From Hyphomicrobiales bacterium (GTDB lineage: Bacteria > Pseudomonadota > Alphaproteobacteria > Rhizobiales > Rhodobiaceae), in assembly GCA_002869065.1 (NCBI GenBank), contig PKTR01000001.1:549118-613117 (forward strand): 64,000 bases of DNA. The letters run 5' to 3'. Made by a program: the position numbers and the translations under genes. The notes under the pieces are model-generated. The model was not told the DNA's origin. It made no database searches and was given only the letters and a program-made list of their open reading frames with translations. Shown here piece by piece: positions 51,866-63,120 of the stretch (the first letter of the stretch is position 1; the number at the start of each line of letters is the position of its first letter).

Positions 51866-53253
51866 GGACGGATTTCCTCGACTGCCGGTTTGACACCGAA
51901 CACCCCCTCGGGCTTCAGGATCAGCACGACCACAAGCAACGATAGTACGGCGATATCGCGATAGGCGAGCGGCAAATAAGCCGACCAGAAGGTTTCCGCG
52001 ACACCGATCAGAACTCCGCCGAGCGCCGCTCCGGGAAGCGATCCGATACCTCCGATAACCGCGGCGACAAGTGCCTTCAACCCGACGATCATTCCCATCG
52101 AGAAGCTGGTGCCGCCGTAGTGCAACGCGAACACCGCGCCGGCAAGGGCCGTGAGCGCGGAGGCCAGCGCGCCGGCCCGCACGATCACCCGGCCGGGATC
52201 GATGCCCGTCAATCGTGCCATCAACGGATCGTCGGAAGCCGCCCGCCACGCGCGCCCGAATGTGCCCCGCCGGATGGTCTGTAATACGGCGAGGATCGCC
52301 AGCGCGCACATGCCCGTCACGATCGCCTGCATCGGGGTCCCGACCACATCGAACGTGCCCCCAAACAGCCGAACTGGCGTGTTCAAAACCGGTTGGAGCC
52401 ACCGTTCCTTGGTGCCCTGGGTCAGCCGCATCGTTTCCTGCAGAACGATCGCAAGACCGATTGTTGCGACGAGCAGCGCCTGATTGGTGCGTGGGAGCAG
52501 GGGCAGAAATACATGACGGGCGATCGCGGCCCCGGCGACCGCATTGACGCCAATAGCGACGCCGAACCCGAACAGCAGCGAAAGCACGATGCCGGGATTT
52601 CCGGTCATCAGGGATAGGGCGACACCGCTCAGCGCGCCATAGGCCCCGAGCATGGCGAGTTCGCCAAAGGCGAGGTTGATGCGACCCGTCAGCCCGTAGA
52701 TGAGCGCATAGGCGAGGGCAAGCGTCGCGTAGACGGCGGCCGGCGCCGACGCGTTGATCCATTGCTGCACGAAATAGGCGGCGCCAACCGGGAGATCGGG
52801 TCCAATTGCCTTCGTATCTGCGGGAAGTTCAACGAGCCGCGCCCGGCCTTCAGCACTCGCTCCCAGTTCGCCCAGCCAGAAGCGATTGATCATGAAAAGG
52901 CGAACGCCACTGAACGGGCCGCCCGGTCCGAGCAGTGCCACCACTCGCCGGCGCGCCGGCGAAAAGCCGGTCCCGCCGAAGCGGCAAATGAGGAACTCGC
53001 GTCGCTCTGCCGTTCCGTCTGGAACCGAATAGGCGACCCGAACCGTGGGGCCCGATCCGTCGATGGCATTGATTGCCAACAACCGTATCTGCGGCGCGTC
53101 GAGCTCGACGGCCGGTACGATGTCGACGCAGATGCGCGCCTGCGCATGATCGAGTTCCGAACAGCCGGCAAGCAGCACGGCAAGTGCGAGAAACATGCCG
53201 GCGAGACCAAGTCGTGTCGCGATATGTCCTTCGCCTGGCGCCTGCTCTGCCAT
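51862..53253 (-). CDS. LivH-type permease with N-terminal lipoprotein-like domain
   Basis: A 463-aa protein. Residues 15-31 form a signal with a lipobox (L28-A-G-C31). A hydrophilic domain follows (about 32-155), and a LivH-type branched-chain amino acid ABC permease starts near residue 160 (FVQQWINASAPAAVYATLAL, LINLAFGE-type segment NLAFGELAMLGAYGA) with about eight helices. Typical LivH is about 300 aa with no such domain. No livM, livF, livG or livJ is nearby. It is coupled to ilvA by a 4-nt overlap and lies 19 nt after hemB. Partners must be encoded elsewhere. Confidence 0.82.
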   Translation of the reverse strand: MAEQAPGEGHIATRLGLAGMFLALAVLLAGCSELDHAQARICVDIVPAVELDAPQIRLLAINAIDGSGPTVRVAYSVPDGTAERREFLICRFGGTGFSPARRRVVALLGPGGPFSGVRLFMINRFWLGELGASAEGRARLVELPADTKAIGPDLPVGAAYFVQQWINASAPAAVYATLALAYALIYGLTGRINLAFGELAMLGAYGALSGVALSLMTGNPGIVLSLLFGFGVAIGVNAVAGAAIARHVFLPLLPRTNQALLVATIGLAIVLQETMRLTQGTKERWLQPVLNTPVRLFGGTFDVVGTPMQAIVTGMCALAILAVLQTIRRGTFGRAWRAASDDPLMARLTGIDPGRVIVRAGALASALTALAGAVFALHYGGTSFSMGMIVGLKALVAAVIGGIGSLPGAALGGVLIGVAETFWSAYLPLAYRDIAVLSLLVVVLILKPEGVFGVKPAVEEIRP

Positions 53254-53272
53254 CACCCGTGCGTGGACAGCG

Positions 53273-55652
<2,380 letters not shown>

Positions 55653-55660
55653 GGAGCGAG

Positions 55661-56032
55661 ATGCGGCGGGGGCTCATCACCGGCCTGGTCGGCTGGCTCT
55701 TGGCAACAATCCTCTTTCGTATGATTGGCGCTCCGGTGCTTTCCGTCGGCGCGTACTTCTATACGTTCGCGGTCGGGGGGCTGGCCGTCGCGATCCTCGC
55801 TCTGGTCCTGTGCCGGCTGTTGTGCCAACCGGGCAAGGTTGCCCGCTTCGGCGCCGGACTGGTCATTCCCGGACTGCTCGGCGATGCAGCGGCGGTTCTT
55901 GCCTTCGGTTCGGTCTTCCCAACGGTGTCGCTCGAAAGGGCAGACGAATTCGGCGCTCTGATGCTGTGGGGTTACGCAATCATATTGGCAACGATCGTGT
56001 TGCTTGGAGACAAGGTAGTACGGCAGGCATGA
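55661..56032 (+). CDS. Small four-helix membrane protein
   Basis: A 123-aa hydrophobic protein with about four membrane helices (about 3-22, 28-52, 62-82 and 96-116). No family recognised; the layout resembles small DUF-type inner-membrane proteins. AAGGAGCGAG is 1 nt from the ATG, a close but strong ribosome site. It overlaps the next gene by 4 nt (ATGA), so it is a coupled member of the valine operon. Confidence 0.75.
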   Translation: MRRGLITGLVGWLLATILFRMIGAPVLSVGAYFYTFAVGGLAVAILALVLCRLLCQPGKVARFGAGLVIPGLLGDAAAVLAFGSVFPTVSLERADEFGALMLWGYAIILATIVLLGDKVVRQA

Positions 56033-57084
56033 CAACCGACGAAATCCTTTTCGAACGCCGGGGCCGCACGGGCTTCGTCACGCTGAACCGGCCGCAGGCG
56101 CTGAACGCGCTGACGCACGGAATGGCGAGCGCCCTGCAGGCGCAGCTCGATGAATGGCGCAACGACCCCGAGATCGGCCATGTCGTCGTCGCCGGGGCGG
56201 GCGACAAGGCGTTCTGCGCCGGCGGCGACATCCGCCACATCTACGAACAGGGGATTGCCGGCGACCCGCATCAGATCGACTTCTTCCGCGACGAGTATCG
56301 GCTGAACGTAGATATCAAGCACTATCCGAAGCCCTACATCGCGCTGATCGACGGCATCGTGATGGGCGGCGGTGTCGGTGTGTCCGTGAACGGCTCCCAT
56401 CGCGTCGGCGGCGACAATATCGGCTTCGCCATGCCCGAGGTCGGCATCGGCTTCTTCCCCGATGTCGGCGGCACCTATTTTCTGCCGCGCATGCCGGGCG
56501 AGACGGGGCTCTATTGCGGGCTGACCGGCGCGCGCCTGAAACAGGCGGACGCGCAATGGTCGGGCGTCACCACGCATGCCTTGCCGTCTGCCCGCTTCCC
56601 CGAGCTGATCGAGGCGCTCGAGTCCTCAACCGACGTCGATGCGACGCTCGATGCCTTCGCCTCCGATCCCGGCCCGGCGCCGCTCGCCGCCATGCAGCCG
56701 GTCATTGACGAGACGTTTGGCTCGTCGAATGTCGGAGAGATCCTCAAGCGGCTCGACGACATGACAGGCGAGCATGCCGAATGGGCGGCCAAGACCGCCA
56801 AGACCATTCGCAAGAAGTCGCCGACCTCGATCGAAATCGCCTATCATCAGCTTCGCCGCGGCGCGAAGCTCGACTTCGATCACTGCATGCAGCTCGAATT
56901 TCGCATTGTCAGCCGTGTTCTCAAGGGGCACGATTTCTACGAGGGCATTCGCGCGACGATCATCGACAAGGACAACACACCGCGCTGGCGTCCAGCCGAT
57001 TTCGAACAGATCGAGGTGGTCGACATAGATGGACACTTCGCGGTTCTGCCGGATGGGGATCTGACCTTTCCGGCGCGGGATTGA
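56029..57084 (+). CDS. 3-hydroxyisobutyryl-CoA hydrolase
   Basis: Crotonase-fold enzyme (351 aa) that releases free 3-hydroxyisobutyrate from its CoA ester in valine breakdown. The oxyanion-hole segments are KAFCAGGDIRH and IVMGGGVGVS, and the conserved PEVGIGFFPDVGGTY segment marks the HIBCH group rather than plain enoyl-CoA hydratases. The C-terminal extension (about 260-351) also fits HIBCH. Confidence 0.9.
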   Translation: MTTDEILFERRGRTGFVTLNRPQALNALTHGMASALQAQLDEWRNDPEIGHVVVAGAGDKAFCAGGDIRHIYEQGIAGDPHQIDFFRDEYRLNVDIKHYPKPYIALIDGIVMGGGVGVSVNGSHRVGGDNIGFAMPEVGIGFFPDVGGTYFLPRMPGETGLYCGLTGARLKQADAQWSGVTTHALPSARFPELIEALESSTDVDATLDAFASDPGPAPLAAMQPVIDETFGSSNVGEILKRLDDMTGEHAEWAAKTAKTIRKKSPTSIEIAYHQLRRGAKLDFDHCMQLEFRIVSRVLKGHDFYEGIRATIIDKDNTPRWRPADFEQIEVVDIDGHFAVLPDGDLTFPARD

Positions 57085-57100
57085 CGGGTAGGGACATGGC

Positions 57101-57559
57101 ATGACTTTTCAGGCCGACCAAAACAGCGCGGTCGCTCCGACCCCGGAGACCAGGCAGAAATGGCTGCCGCCCTGGCGCATCACCCAAGTCTGGTACATGC
57201 GCATGATCGGGCTGCACATGCTCGGCGCCGGGGTCATTCACTGGGCGCGCATCGTCGGTTTCGTCGAGTGGCGCGGCAACTGGTTCTGGGAAATGTCGGT
57301 TCCCGATCAGACGGTGACCGTCTATTTCGGCGTCCTCGATCTCGTCTCCGCGATCGGACTTTGGCTCGGTGCTTCCTGGGGCGTCGTGATCTGGATGTTC
57401 CGCATCCTCACCCAGATCATTATGCACACCGCCTTCGCCGACCTGTTCGGCAAGCGTCCATACGAAATCGGCTTCTACATTCTCACGGTCGCGCTTTATT
57501 TCGTCTTCGCCTACCTGGCGCAGCGGGAACAGGAACTCGCGGAGCGCAATCCGCGGTAA
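57101..57559 (+). CDS. Four-helix membrane protein of the valine operon (DUF6163-like)
   Basis: A 152-aa inner-membrane protein with a hydrophilic N-terminus (about 1-30) and four helices (about 35-52, 68-90, 92-112 and 120-140). Aromatic residues are abundant (WYMRMIGLHMLGAGVIHW). It may belong to DUF6163, which is often beside mmsB in Rhizobiales; I am not certain of the assignment. It lies 16 nt after the hydrolase gene and 21 nt before mmsB. Confidence 0.75.
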   Translation: MTFQADQNSAVAPTPETRQKWLPPWRITQVWYMRMIGLHMLGAGVIHWARIVGFVEWRGNWFWEMSVPDQTVTVYFGVLDLVSAIGLWLGASWGVVIWMFRILTQIIMHTAFADLFGKRPYEIGFYILTVALYFVFAYLAQREQELAERNPR

Positions 57560-57580
57560 AACAACAGGGAGTGAAATCTG

Positions 57581-58468
57581 ATGGCAACGGTCGGTTTTAT
57601 CGGTCTCGGCAATATGGGCGGTCCGATGGCTGCCAATCTCGTCAAGGCCGGCCACACGGTCATCGGCATGGACTTGAGTGCCGAAGCCGTGAAGAAGCTG
57701 GAAGAGGCGGGGGGCAAATCCGCGTCCAGCATCGCCGAAACGGTTGGCGAAGCCGAAGTTGTCGTCACCATGCTGCCGGCGGGACGCCATGTCGATGCGG
57801 TGTATCGCGGTACTGAGGGCATCCTCGCCCATGCCCGCCCGGGCACCCTGTTGATCGACTCGTCCACCATCGATGTCGCAACGGCCCGCGCTGTCGCGGC
57901 GTCCGCCTCGGAAGCCGGCATGTCGATGCTCGACGCGCCCGTCTCGGGCGGCGTCGGTGGCGCATCCGGCGGCACGCTGACCTTCATGGTTGGCGGTGAG
58001 GAAGAAGCCTTCCACCGCGCCGAGCCTTATCTCGCCGTCATGGGCAAGACCATCGTTCATGCCGGCGGCAGCGGCAACGGGCAGGCGGCCAAGATCTGCA
58101 ACAACATGATCCTCGGCATTTCGATGATCGGCGTTTCGGAAGCCTTCGTGCTGGCCGAACGGCTCGGCCTCGATGCGCAGAAGCTGTTCGACATTGCCTC
58201 GAAGTCCTCCGGCCAGTGCTGGTCGATGACCACCTATTGTCCGGTGCCGGGTCCGGTGCCGACCTCGCCGGCAAACCGCGACTACGCGGCCGGCTTCACC
58301 GCGGCGATGATGCTGAAGGACCTGAAGCTCGCCCAGGAGGCGGCCAGCGTGTCGGGTGCCGCGACCCCGCTCGGCGCCGAAGCCTCCGCGCTCTATACGC
58401 TCTTCAGCAATGCCGGCAACGCCGACGTCGACTTCTCCGGCATCATCCGCTTCCTGCGCGGAGAATGA
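57581..58468 (+). CDS. mmsB: 3-hydroxyisobutyrate dehydrogenase
   Basis: NAD+-dependent oxidation of 3-hydroxyisobutyrate to methylmalonate semialdehyde (295 aa). The Rossmann motif is GFIGLGNMGGPMA, the substrate-binding loop is DAPVSGGVGGA, and the catalytic lysine is in NGQAAKICNNM. AGGGAG precedes the ATG. The next enzyme, methylmalonate-semialdehyde dehydrogenase, is not in this window. Confidence 0.96.
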   Translation: MATVGFIGLGNMGGPMAANLVKAGHTVIGMDLSAEAVKKLEEAGGKSASSIAETVGEAEVVVTMLPAGRHVDAVYRGTEGILAHARPGTLLIDSSTIDVATARAVAASASEAGMSMLDAPVSGGVGGASGGTLTFMVGGEEEAFHRAEPYLAVMGKTIVHAGGSGNGQAAKICNNMILGISMIGVSEAFVLAERLGLDAQKLFDIASKSSGQCWSMTTYCPVPGPVPTSPANRDYAAGFTAAMMLKDLKLAQEAASVSGAATPLGAEASALYTLFSNAGNADVDFSGIIRFLRGE

Positions 58469-58575
58469 TAAAATTTGCTCCCGCCGCAAAAGGATCAGTT
58501 AACCCTCGTTGCGGTGGGGGCATTTTAATGAAATTTTCATCGTCCCGCTTAAGCCGTTTTTAGACTCGGCCGTGT

Positions 58576-58622
58576 ACTGTCTCCGAATAACAGGGATAAA
58601 ACAGCTCCCAAGCGTAGACAGT
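58576..58622 (+). promoter_or_regulatory. Inverted repeat in the ldtR leader
   Basis: ACTGTCT (58576-58582) and AGACAGT (58616-58622) are perfect complements 33 nt apart. The second arm directly precedes the GAGG ribosome site of ldtR (58623-58626). It could be paired half-sites for a regulator or an RNA stem that limits translation. Confidence 0.4.
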
Positions 58623-58634
58623 GAGGCGGATAAT

Positions 58635-59147
58635 ATGATCAATGCTCAGCGGGCAGTCGAAGTACTTTCCGACGCTGAGGGCGATACTTCGATTAAGCCC
58701 CTTTACCTTGAGGCCCTGACGCTGGTCGAGCGCCTCCACCGTCGTTTGCTTGATGTGATCAAGGATGAATTCGACCGGATGGGCCGCAGCGACATCAATG
58801 GGGTCCAGGCGCTTCTTCTGTTCAATATTGGCGACAGCGAATTGACCGCTGGTGAACTGCGCACGCGCGGTTACTACCTCGGCTCCAACGTGTCGTACAA
58901 TCTGAAGAAGCTCGTCGACACCGGTTTCGTGCATCACCAGCGTTCACGCGTCGACCGTCGTTCGGTCCGCATCAGCCTGACCGAGAAAGGCAAGGAAATC
59001 GCTGGCATTGTAGATTCGCTCTATGAGCGACACATCGGATCAATCGAGCAGGTTGGCGGAATCGGTGCGGGCGACTTCCAGCACCTCAACAAATCGCTGC
59101 AACGGCTCGAACGCTTCTGGACCGACCAGATCCTTTACCGGCTGTAG
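58635..59147 (+). CDS. ldtR: MarR-family transcription regulator LdtR
   Basis: Winged-helix regulator (170 aa). The core wHTH covers about 45-135, with the recognition region LGSNVSYNLKKLVDTGFVHHQRS and the wing around RVDRRSVRISLT. In Liberibacter and Sinorhizobium, LdtR activates the neighbouring L,D-transpeptidase gene and osmotic-stress genes; here ldtP follows directly. GAGG lies 8 nt before the ATG at 58635. Confidence 0.9.
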   Translation: MINAQRAVEVLSDAEGDTSIKPLYLEALTLVERLHRRLLDVIKDEFDRMGRSDINGVQALLLFNIGDSELTAGELRTRGYYLGSNVSYNLKKLVDTGFVHHQRSRVDRRSVRISLTEKGKEIAGIVDSLYERHIGSIEQVGGIGAGDFQHLNKSLQRLERFWTDQILYRL

Positions 59148-59178
59148 GCCCGGAAGCCGGCAAAAAATCGCCGGCAGG

Positions 59179-59211
59179 AAAACGCCCCGGTTTCACGACC
59201 GGGGCGTTTTT
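59179..59211 (+). terminator. Rho-independent terminator after ldtR
   Basis: A 13-bp stem (AAAACGCCCCGGT, loop TTCACG, ACCGGGGCGTTTT) is followed by a T-run, so ldtP must be transcribed from its own promoter. Confidence 0.9.
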
Positions 59212-59531
59212 CGTTGCGATCACCGTTGCCGTCGCGGAAATCGGCTGTGTTGTGTCCTGCGATACACATTCGCTTTAGATTTATGATTAATCATCCCCGA
59301 ACAGGCGGTACACAGCCCCGTCGCCAAGAAGCGGCCACATTGGAGTGACTAGGACTGGTCAGGCACATTGCCAAAGCACGCCGGTGTGACGTGCAAGCCA
59401 GCCGGGTCACGGTTTTGTGCGCCATTCTGGGCGGACCTGCGCGGCGCCTTATGTGTTATGTAATACGATGATTTCGGAACGGAATGCGTCGGAATCGGCG
59501 GTGGGGGCCGTTCGATGAAGAGGAAAAGACG
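59212..59531 (+). promoter_or_regulatory. 320-nt ldtP promoter region with two palindromes
   Basis: No gene is seen. ATGATTAATCAT at 59283-59294 is a perfect 12-bp palindrome. TGACTAGGACTGGTCA at 59346-59361 is an imperfect 16-bp palindrome with one mismatch pair. Either could be the LdtR site, because MarR proteins bind 16-20 bp palindromes, but neither is shown to be. Confidence 0.45.
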
Positions 59532-60839
59532 GTGGTGCTGGTGAACTCGAAAACCTTCGGATTGGCGGCCGGGACGCGACTCTCGCGACGCGTCCTTCTG
59601 ACCCTGACTGCAGGCGTCATCGGTGCGCTGGGCCTTTTGAGCCCGGCTGCGGCGGCTGAAGAAAGCCCGATCTCCGTGCTGATGAAATACAAGCGTCAGG
59701 CGGAATGGGACGACAAGTTCGATTCGACGCTGCGTGATCAGGCCCAGGTCAAATCCGATCAGCCGACACTTTCGACCGAAACGGCCGCCTATATCGAGCA
59801 AGCCATCCAGCGCTACGCGGGCATCGCCGCACAGGGCGGTTGGGGCAACATGCCTGGCGACAGCAAGAGCAAGATGCGCATCGGCGCGCGTGATCGCAAC
59901 GTCATCTATTTGCGCAAGCGCCTGATGATGACTGGCGACCTGCAGCAGTCCGCGGGCCTGTCGGAAACCTTCGATTCCTATGTTGACCTCGCAGTTCGCC
60001 GCTTTCAGGTGCGCCATGGCATCATCCCCGACGGTATCGTGGGACCGGGTACCATTGCCTCGCTGAACGTGCCGGTCGAAGTGCGCCTGCATCAGCTCGA
60101 GACCAATCTCGTGCGTGTGCGCGCCATGTCCGGCTTCCTCGGAGACCGCTACGTGATGGTCAACATCCCGGCGGCCGAAATCGAGGCTGTCGAGAACGGC
60201 CGCGTGCGTTCGCGCCATACCGCGGTCGTCGGTAAGGTCGACCGCCCGACGCCGATCCTGAATTCCAAGATTTACGAGCTGAACTTCAATCCGTTCTGGC
60301 ACGTTCCCGTCTCGATCATCCGCAAGGACCTGATCCCGAAAATGAACGAGGATCCGCAGTACCTCGCGCGTAACAAGATCCGCATCTACGATTCCAAGGG
60401 TGAGGAGCTGACCGCCGAGCAGGTCAACTGGCAGACCGACGAGGCCGTCAACTACATGTTCCGGCAGGACCCGGGTGAGATCAATTCGCTCGGTTCGGTG
60501 CGCATCAACTTCCACAATAAGCATCAGGTCTATCTGCACGACACCCCGTCCAAGACCCTGTTCGGCAAGGACTATCGGTTCCATTCCTCGGGCTGCGTGC
60601 GGGTTCAGAACGTGCGTGAGCTGGTTACCTGGATCCTCGCCTCGTCAGGCGAATGGAGCCGTCAGCAGGTCGACGACGTGATCCGTTCAGGCGAGCGTAT
60701 CGACGTCAAGCTGAAGGATCAGGTGCCGCTCTACACCACCTACATTACCGCGTGGGCGACCCGCGACGGTGTCATCAATTTCCGTGACGACATCTACAAT
60801 CGCGACGGCGGCGGCGACGTGGCGCTGACCACGCAGTAG
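59532..60839 (+). CDS. ldtP: L,D-transpeptidase LdtP (YkuD domain)
   Basis: Periplasmic enzyme (435 aa) that forms 3-3 peptidoglycan cross-links or attaches proteins to peptidoglycan. A signal peptide ends near SPAAAAEE (about residue 42). A peptidoglycan-binding domain lies near 130-175 (FQVRHGIIPDGIVGPGTIA) and the YkuD domain near 195-385, with the active loop HSSGCVRV and nucleophile C355. The start is a GTG at 59532, 5-9 nt after AGAGGAAAAG; an ATG at 59484 in frame would add 16 residues. Confidence 0.9.
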   Translation: MVLVNSKTFGLAAGTRLSRRVLLTLTAGVIGALGLLSPAAAAEESPISVLMKYKRQAEWDDKFDSTLRDQAQVKSDQPTLSTETAAYIEQAIQRYAGIAAQGGWGNMPGDSKSKMRIGARDRNVIYLRKRLMMTGDLQQSAGLSETFDSYVDLAVRRFQVRHGIIPDGIVGPGTIASLNVPVEVRLHQLETNLVRVRAMSGFLGDRYVMVNIPAAEIEAVENGRVRSRHTAVVGKVDRPTPILNSKIYELNFNPFWHVPVSIIRKDLIPKMNEDPQYLARNKIRIYDSKGEELTAEQVNWQTDEAVNYMFRQDPGEINSLGSVRINFHNKHQVYLHDTPSKTLFGKDYRFHSSGCVRVQNVRELVTWILASSGEWSRQQVDDVIRSGERIDVKLKDQVPLYTTYITAWATRDGVINFRDDIYNRDGGGDVALTTQ

Positions 60840-60891
60840 GCCGAGCGCCGCAGCGTCGCCGTTTCAACGACGCAAAAAACCGGCTAATCAG

Positions 60892-60924
60892 AGGACGCGG
60901 ACATTTCCGCGTCCTTTTCTTTTT
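60892..60924 (+). terminator. Rho-independent terminator after ldtP
   Basis: Perfect 10-bp stem AGGACGCGGA / TCCGCGTCCT with loop CATT, followed by a T-rich run. Confidence 0.88.
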
Positions 60925-60955
60925 CGATGCCGCTTCAGCGAGGCAGTAGAGCGAC

Positions 60956-61156
60956 ATGCGACAACGGGGCCGGGGCGAGATCTATCTCGAATTCACGCCG
61001 ATCGGGCGTCAGGTCAAGGTCGCAGCGATCGACGCGGCAACCGGCGTCGAGGTCAGCATCTTCGGGCCTATTGGAACGCCGCAGGCCGAGCTGCAGCGGA
61101 TCGCGGTCGCCAAGCTGAAACGCCGCCTCGCGATGGAGCGGCCGGAGCGGGGATAA
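60956..61156 (+). CDS. Small conserved protein (DUF6898-like)
   Basis: A 66-aa soluble protein. The segment GEIYLEFTPIGRQVKVAAID followed by ATGVEVSIFGP matches the short DUF6898 family that often precedes glyA in Rhizobiales; the assignment is from memory. No motif suggests an activity. The GAGG ribosome site is moderate. It may be co-transcribed with glyA, 141 nt downstream. Confidence 0.7.
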   Translation: MRQRGRGEIYLEFTPIGRQVKVAAIDAATGVEVSIFGPIGTPQAELQRIAVAKLKRRLAMERPERG

Positions 61157-61297
61157 CGGCGCACGAAACTGCCTTCTTGCTTGGTTGAACCGGCGTGGTG
61201 TGCTAAGGGCGTTCGCCTGAACATGACCCGCGAGCCGGCATCGAGGCGCCGGTCGACCGGGTCGGACTTTCTCGAGCGAAGCGGACCCTTTGATCCC

Positions 61298-62581
<1,284 letters not shown>

Positions 62582-62626
62582 CCCGCACCCGGATCGGCAA
62601 TCCGGGTTCGGTAAGGAGAGACAAAC

Positions 62627-63109
62627 ATGCGCTGTCCGTTCTGCGGCGGAGAAGAAACACAGGTCAAGGACTCCCGCCCGACGGAAGACAACACCGCTAT
62701 CCGCCGGCGGCGGATCTGCAGCACCTGTGCGGGGCGGTTCACCACCTTCGAGCGGGTGCAGCTTCGCGAACTCACCGTGATCAAGCGCAATGGCCGCCGC
62801 GTTCCGTTCGACCGCGAGAAGCTGATGCGCTCGGTTCAGGTCGCGCTGCGCAAGCGCCCCGTCGATCCCGAGCGCGTCGAGCGCATGGTGTCGGGTCTCG
62901 TCCGTCAGCTTGAGAGCGCCGGCGAGAGCGAGATCCCGGCAAAGCATGTCGGCGACCTTGTCATGGAAGCGCTCAAGACCCTTGACGACATCGCCTATGT
63001 CCGTTTCGCCTCGGTGTATCGCGACTTCCGTGAAGCGCGCGATTTCGAGGCGGTGCTTGACGAACTCACCAATGAAAGCGGCGAGGGGCCTCTGCCCGAA
63101 GATCGCTGA
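62627..63109 (+). CDS. nrdR: Transcriptional repressor NrdR
   Basis: Zinc-ribbon/ATP-cone repressor of ribonucleotide reductase genes that senses (d)ATP. The 160-aa product has zinc ligands C3, C6, C31 and C34, followed by the RFTTFER segment and an ATP-cone (about 49-139, with [16 protein letters not shown]). AAGGAGAG precedes the ATG. It lies 11 nt before ribD. Confidence 0.97.
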   Translation: MRCPFCGGEETQVKDSRPTEDNTAIRRRRICSTCAGRFTTFERVQLRELTVIKRNGRRVPFDREKLMRSVQVALRKRPVDPERVERMVSGLVRQLESAGESEIPAKHVGDLVMEALKTLDDIAYVRFASVYRDFREARDFEAVLDELTNESGEGPLPEDR

Positions 63110-63120
63110 TCCCGCGCGTT

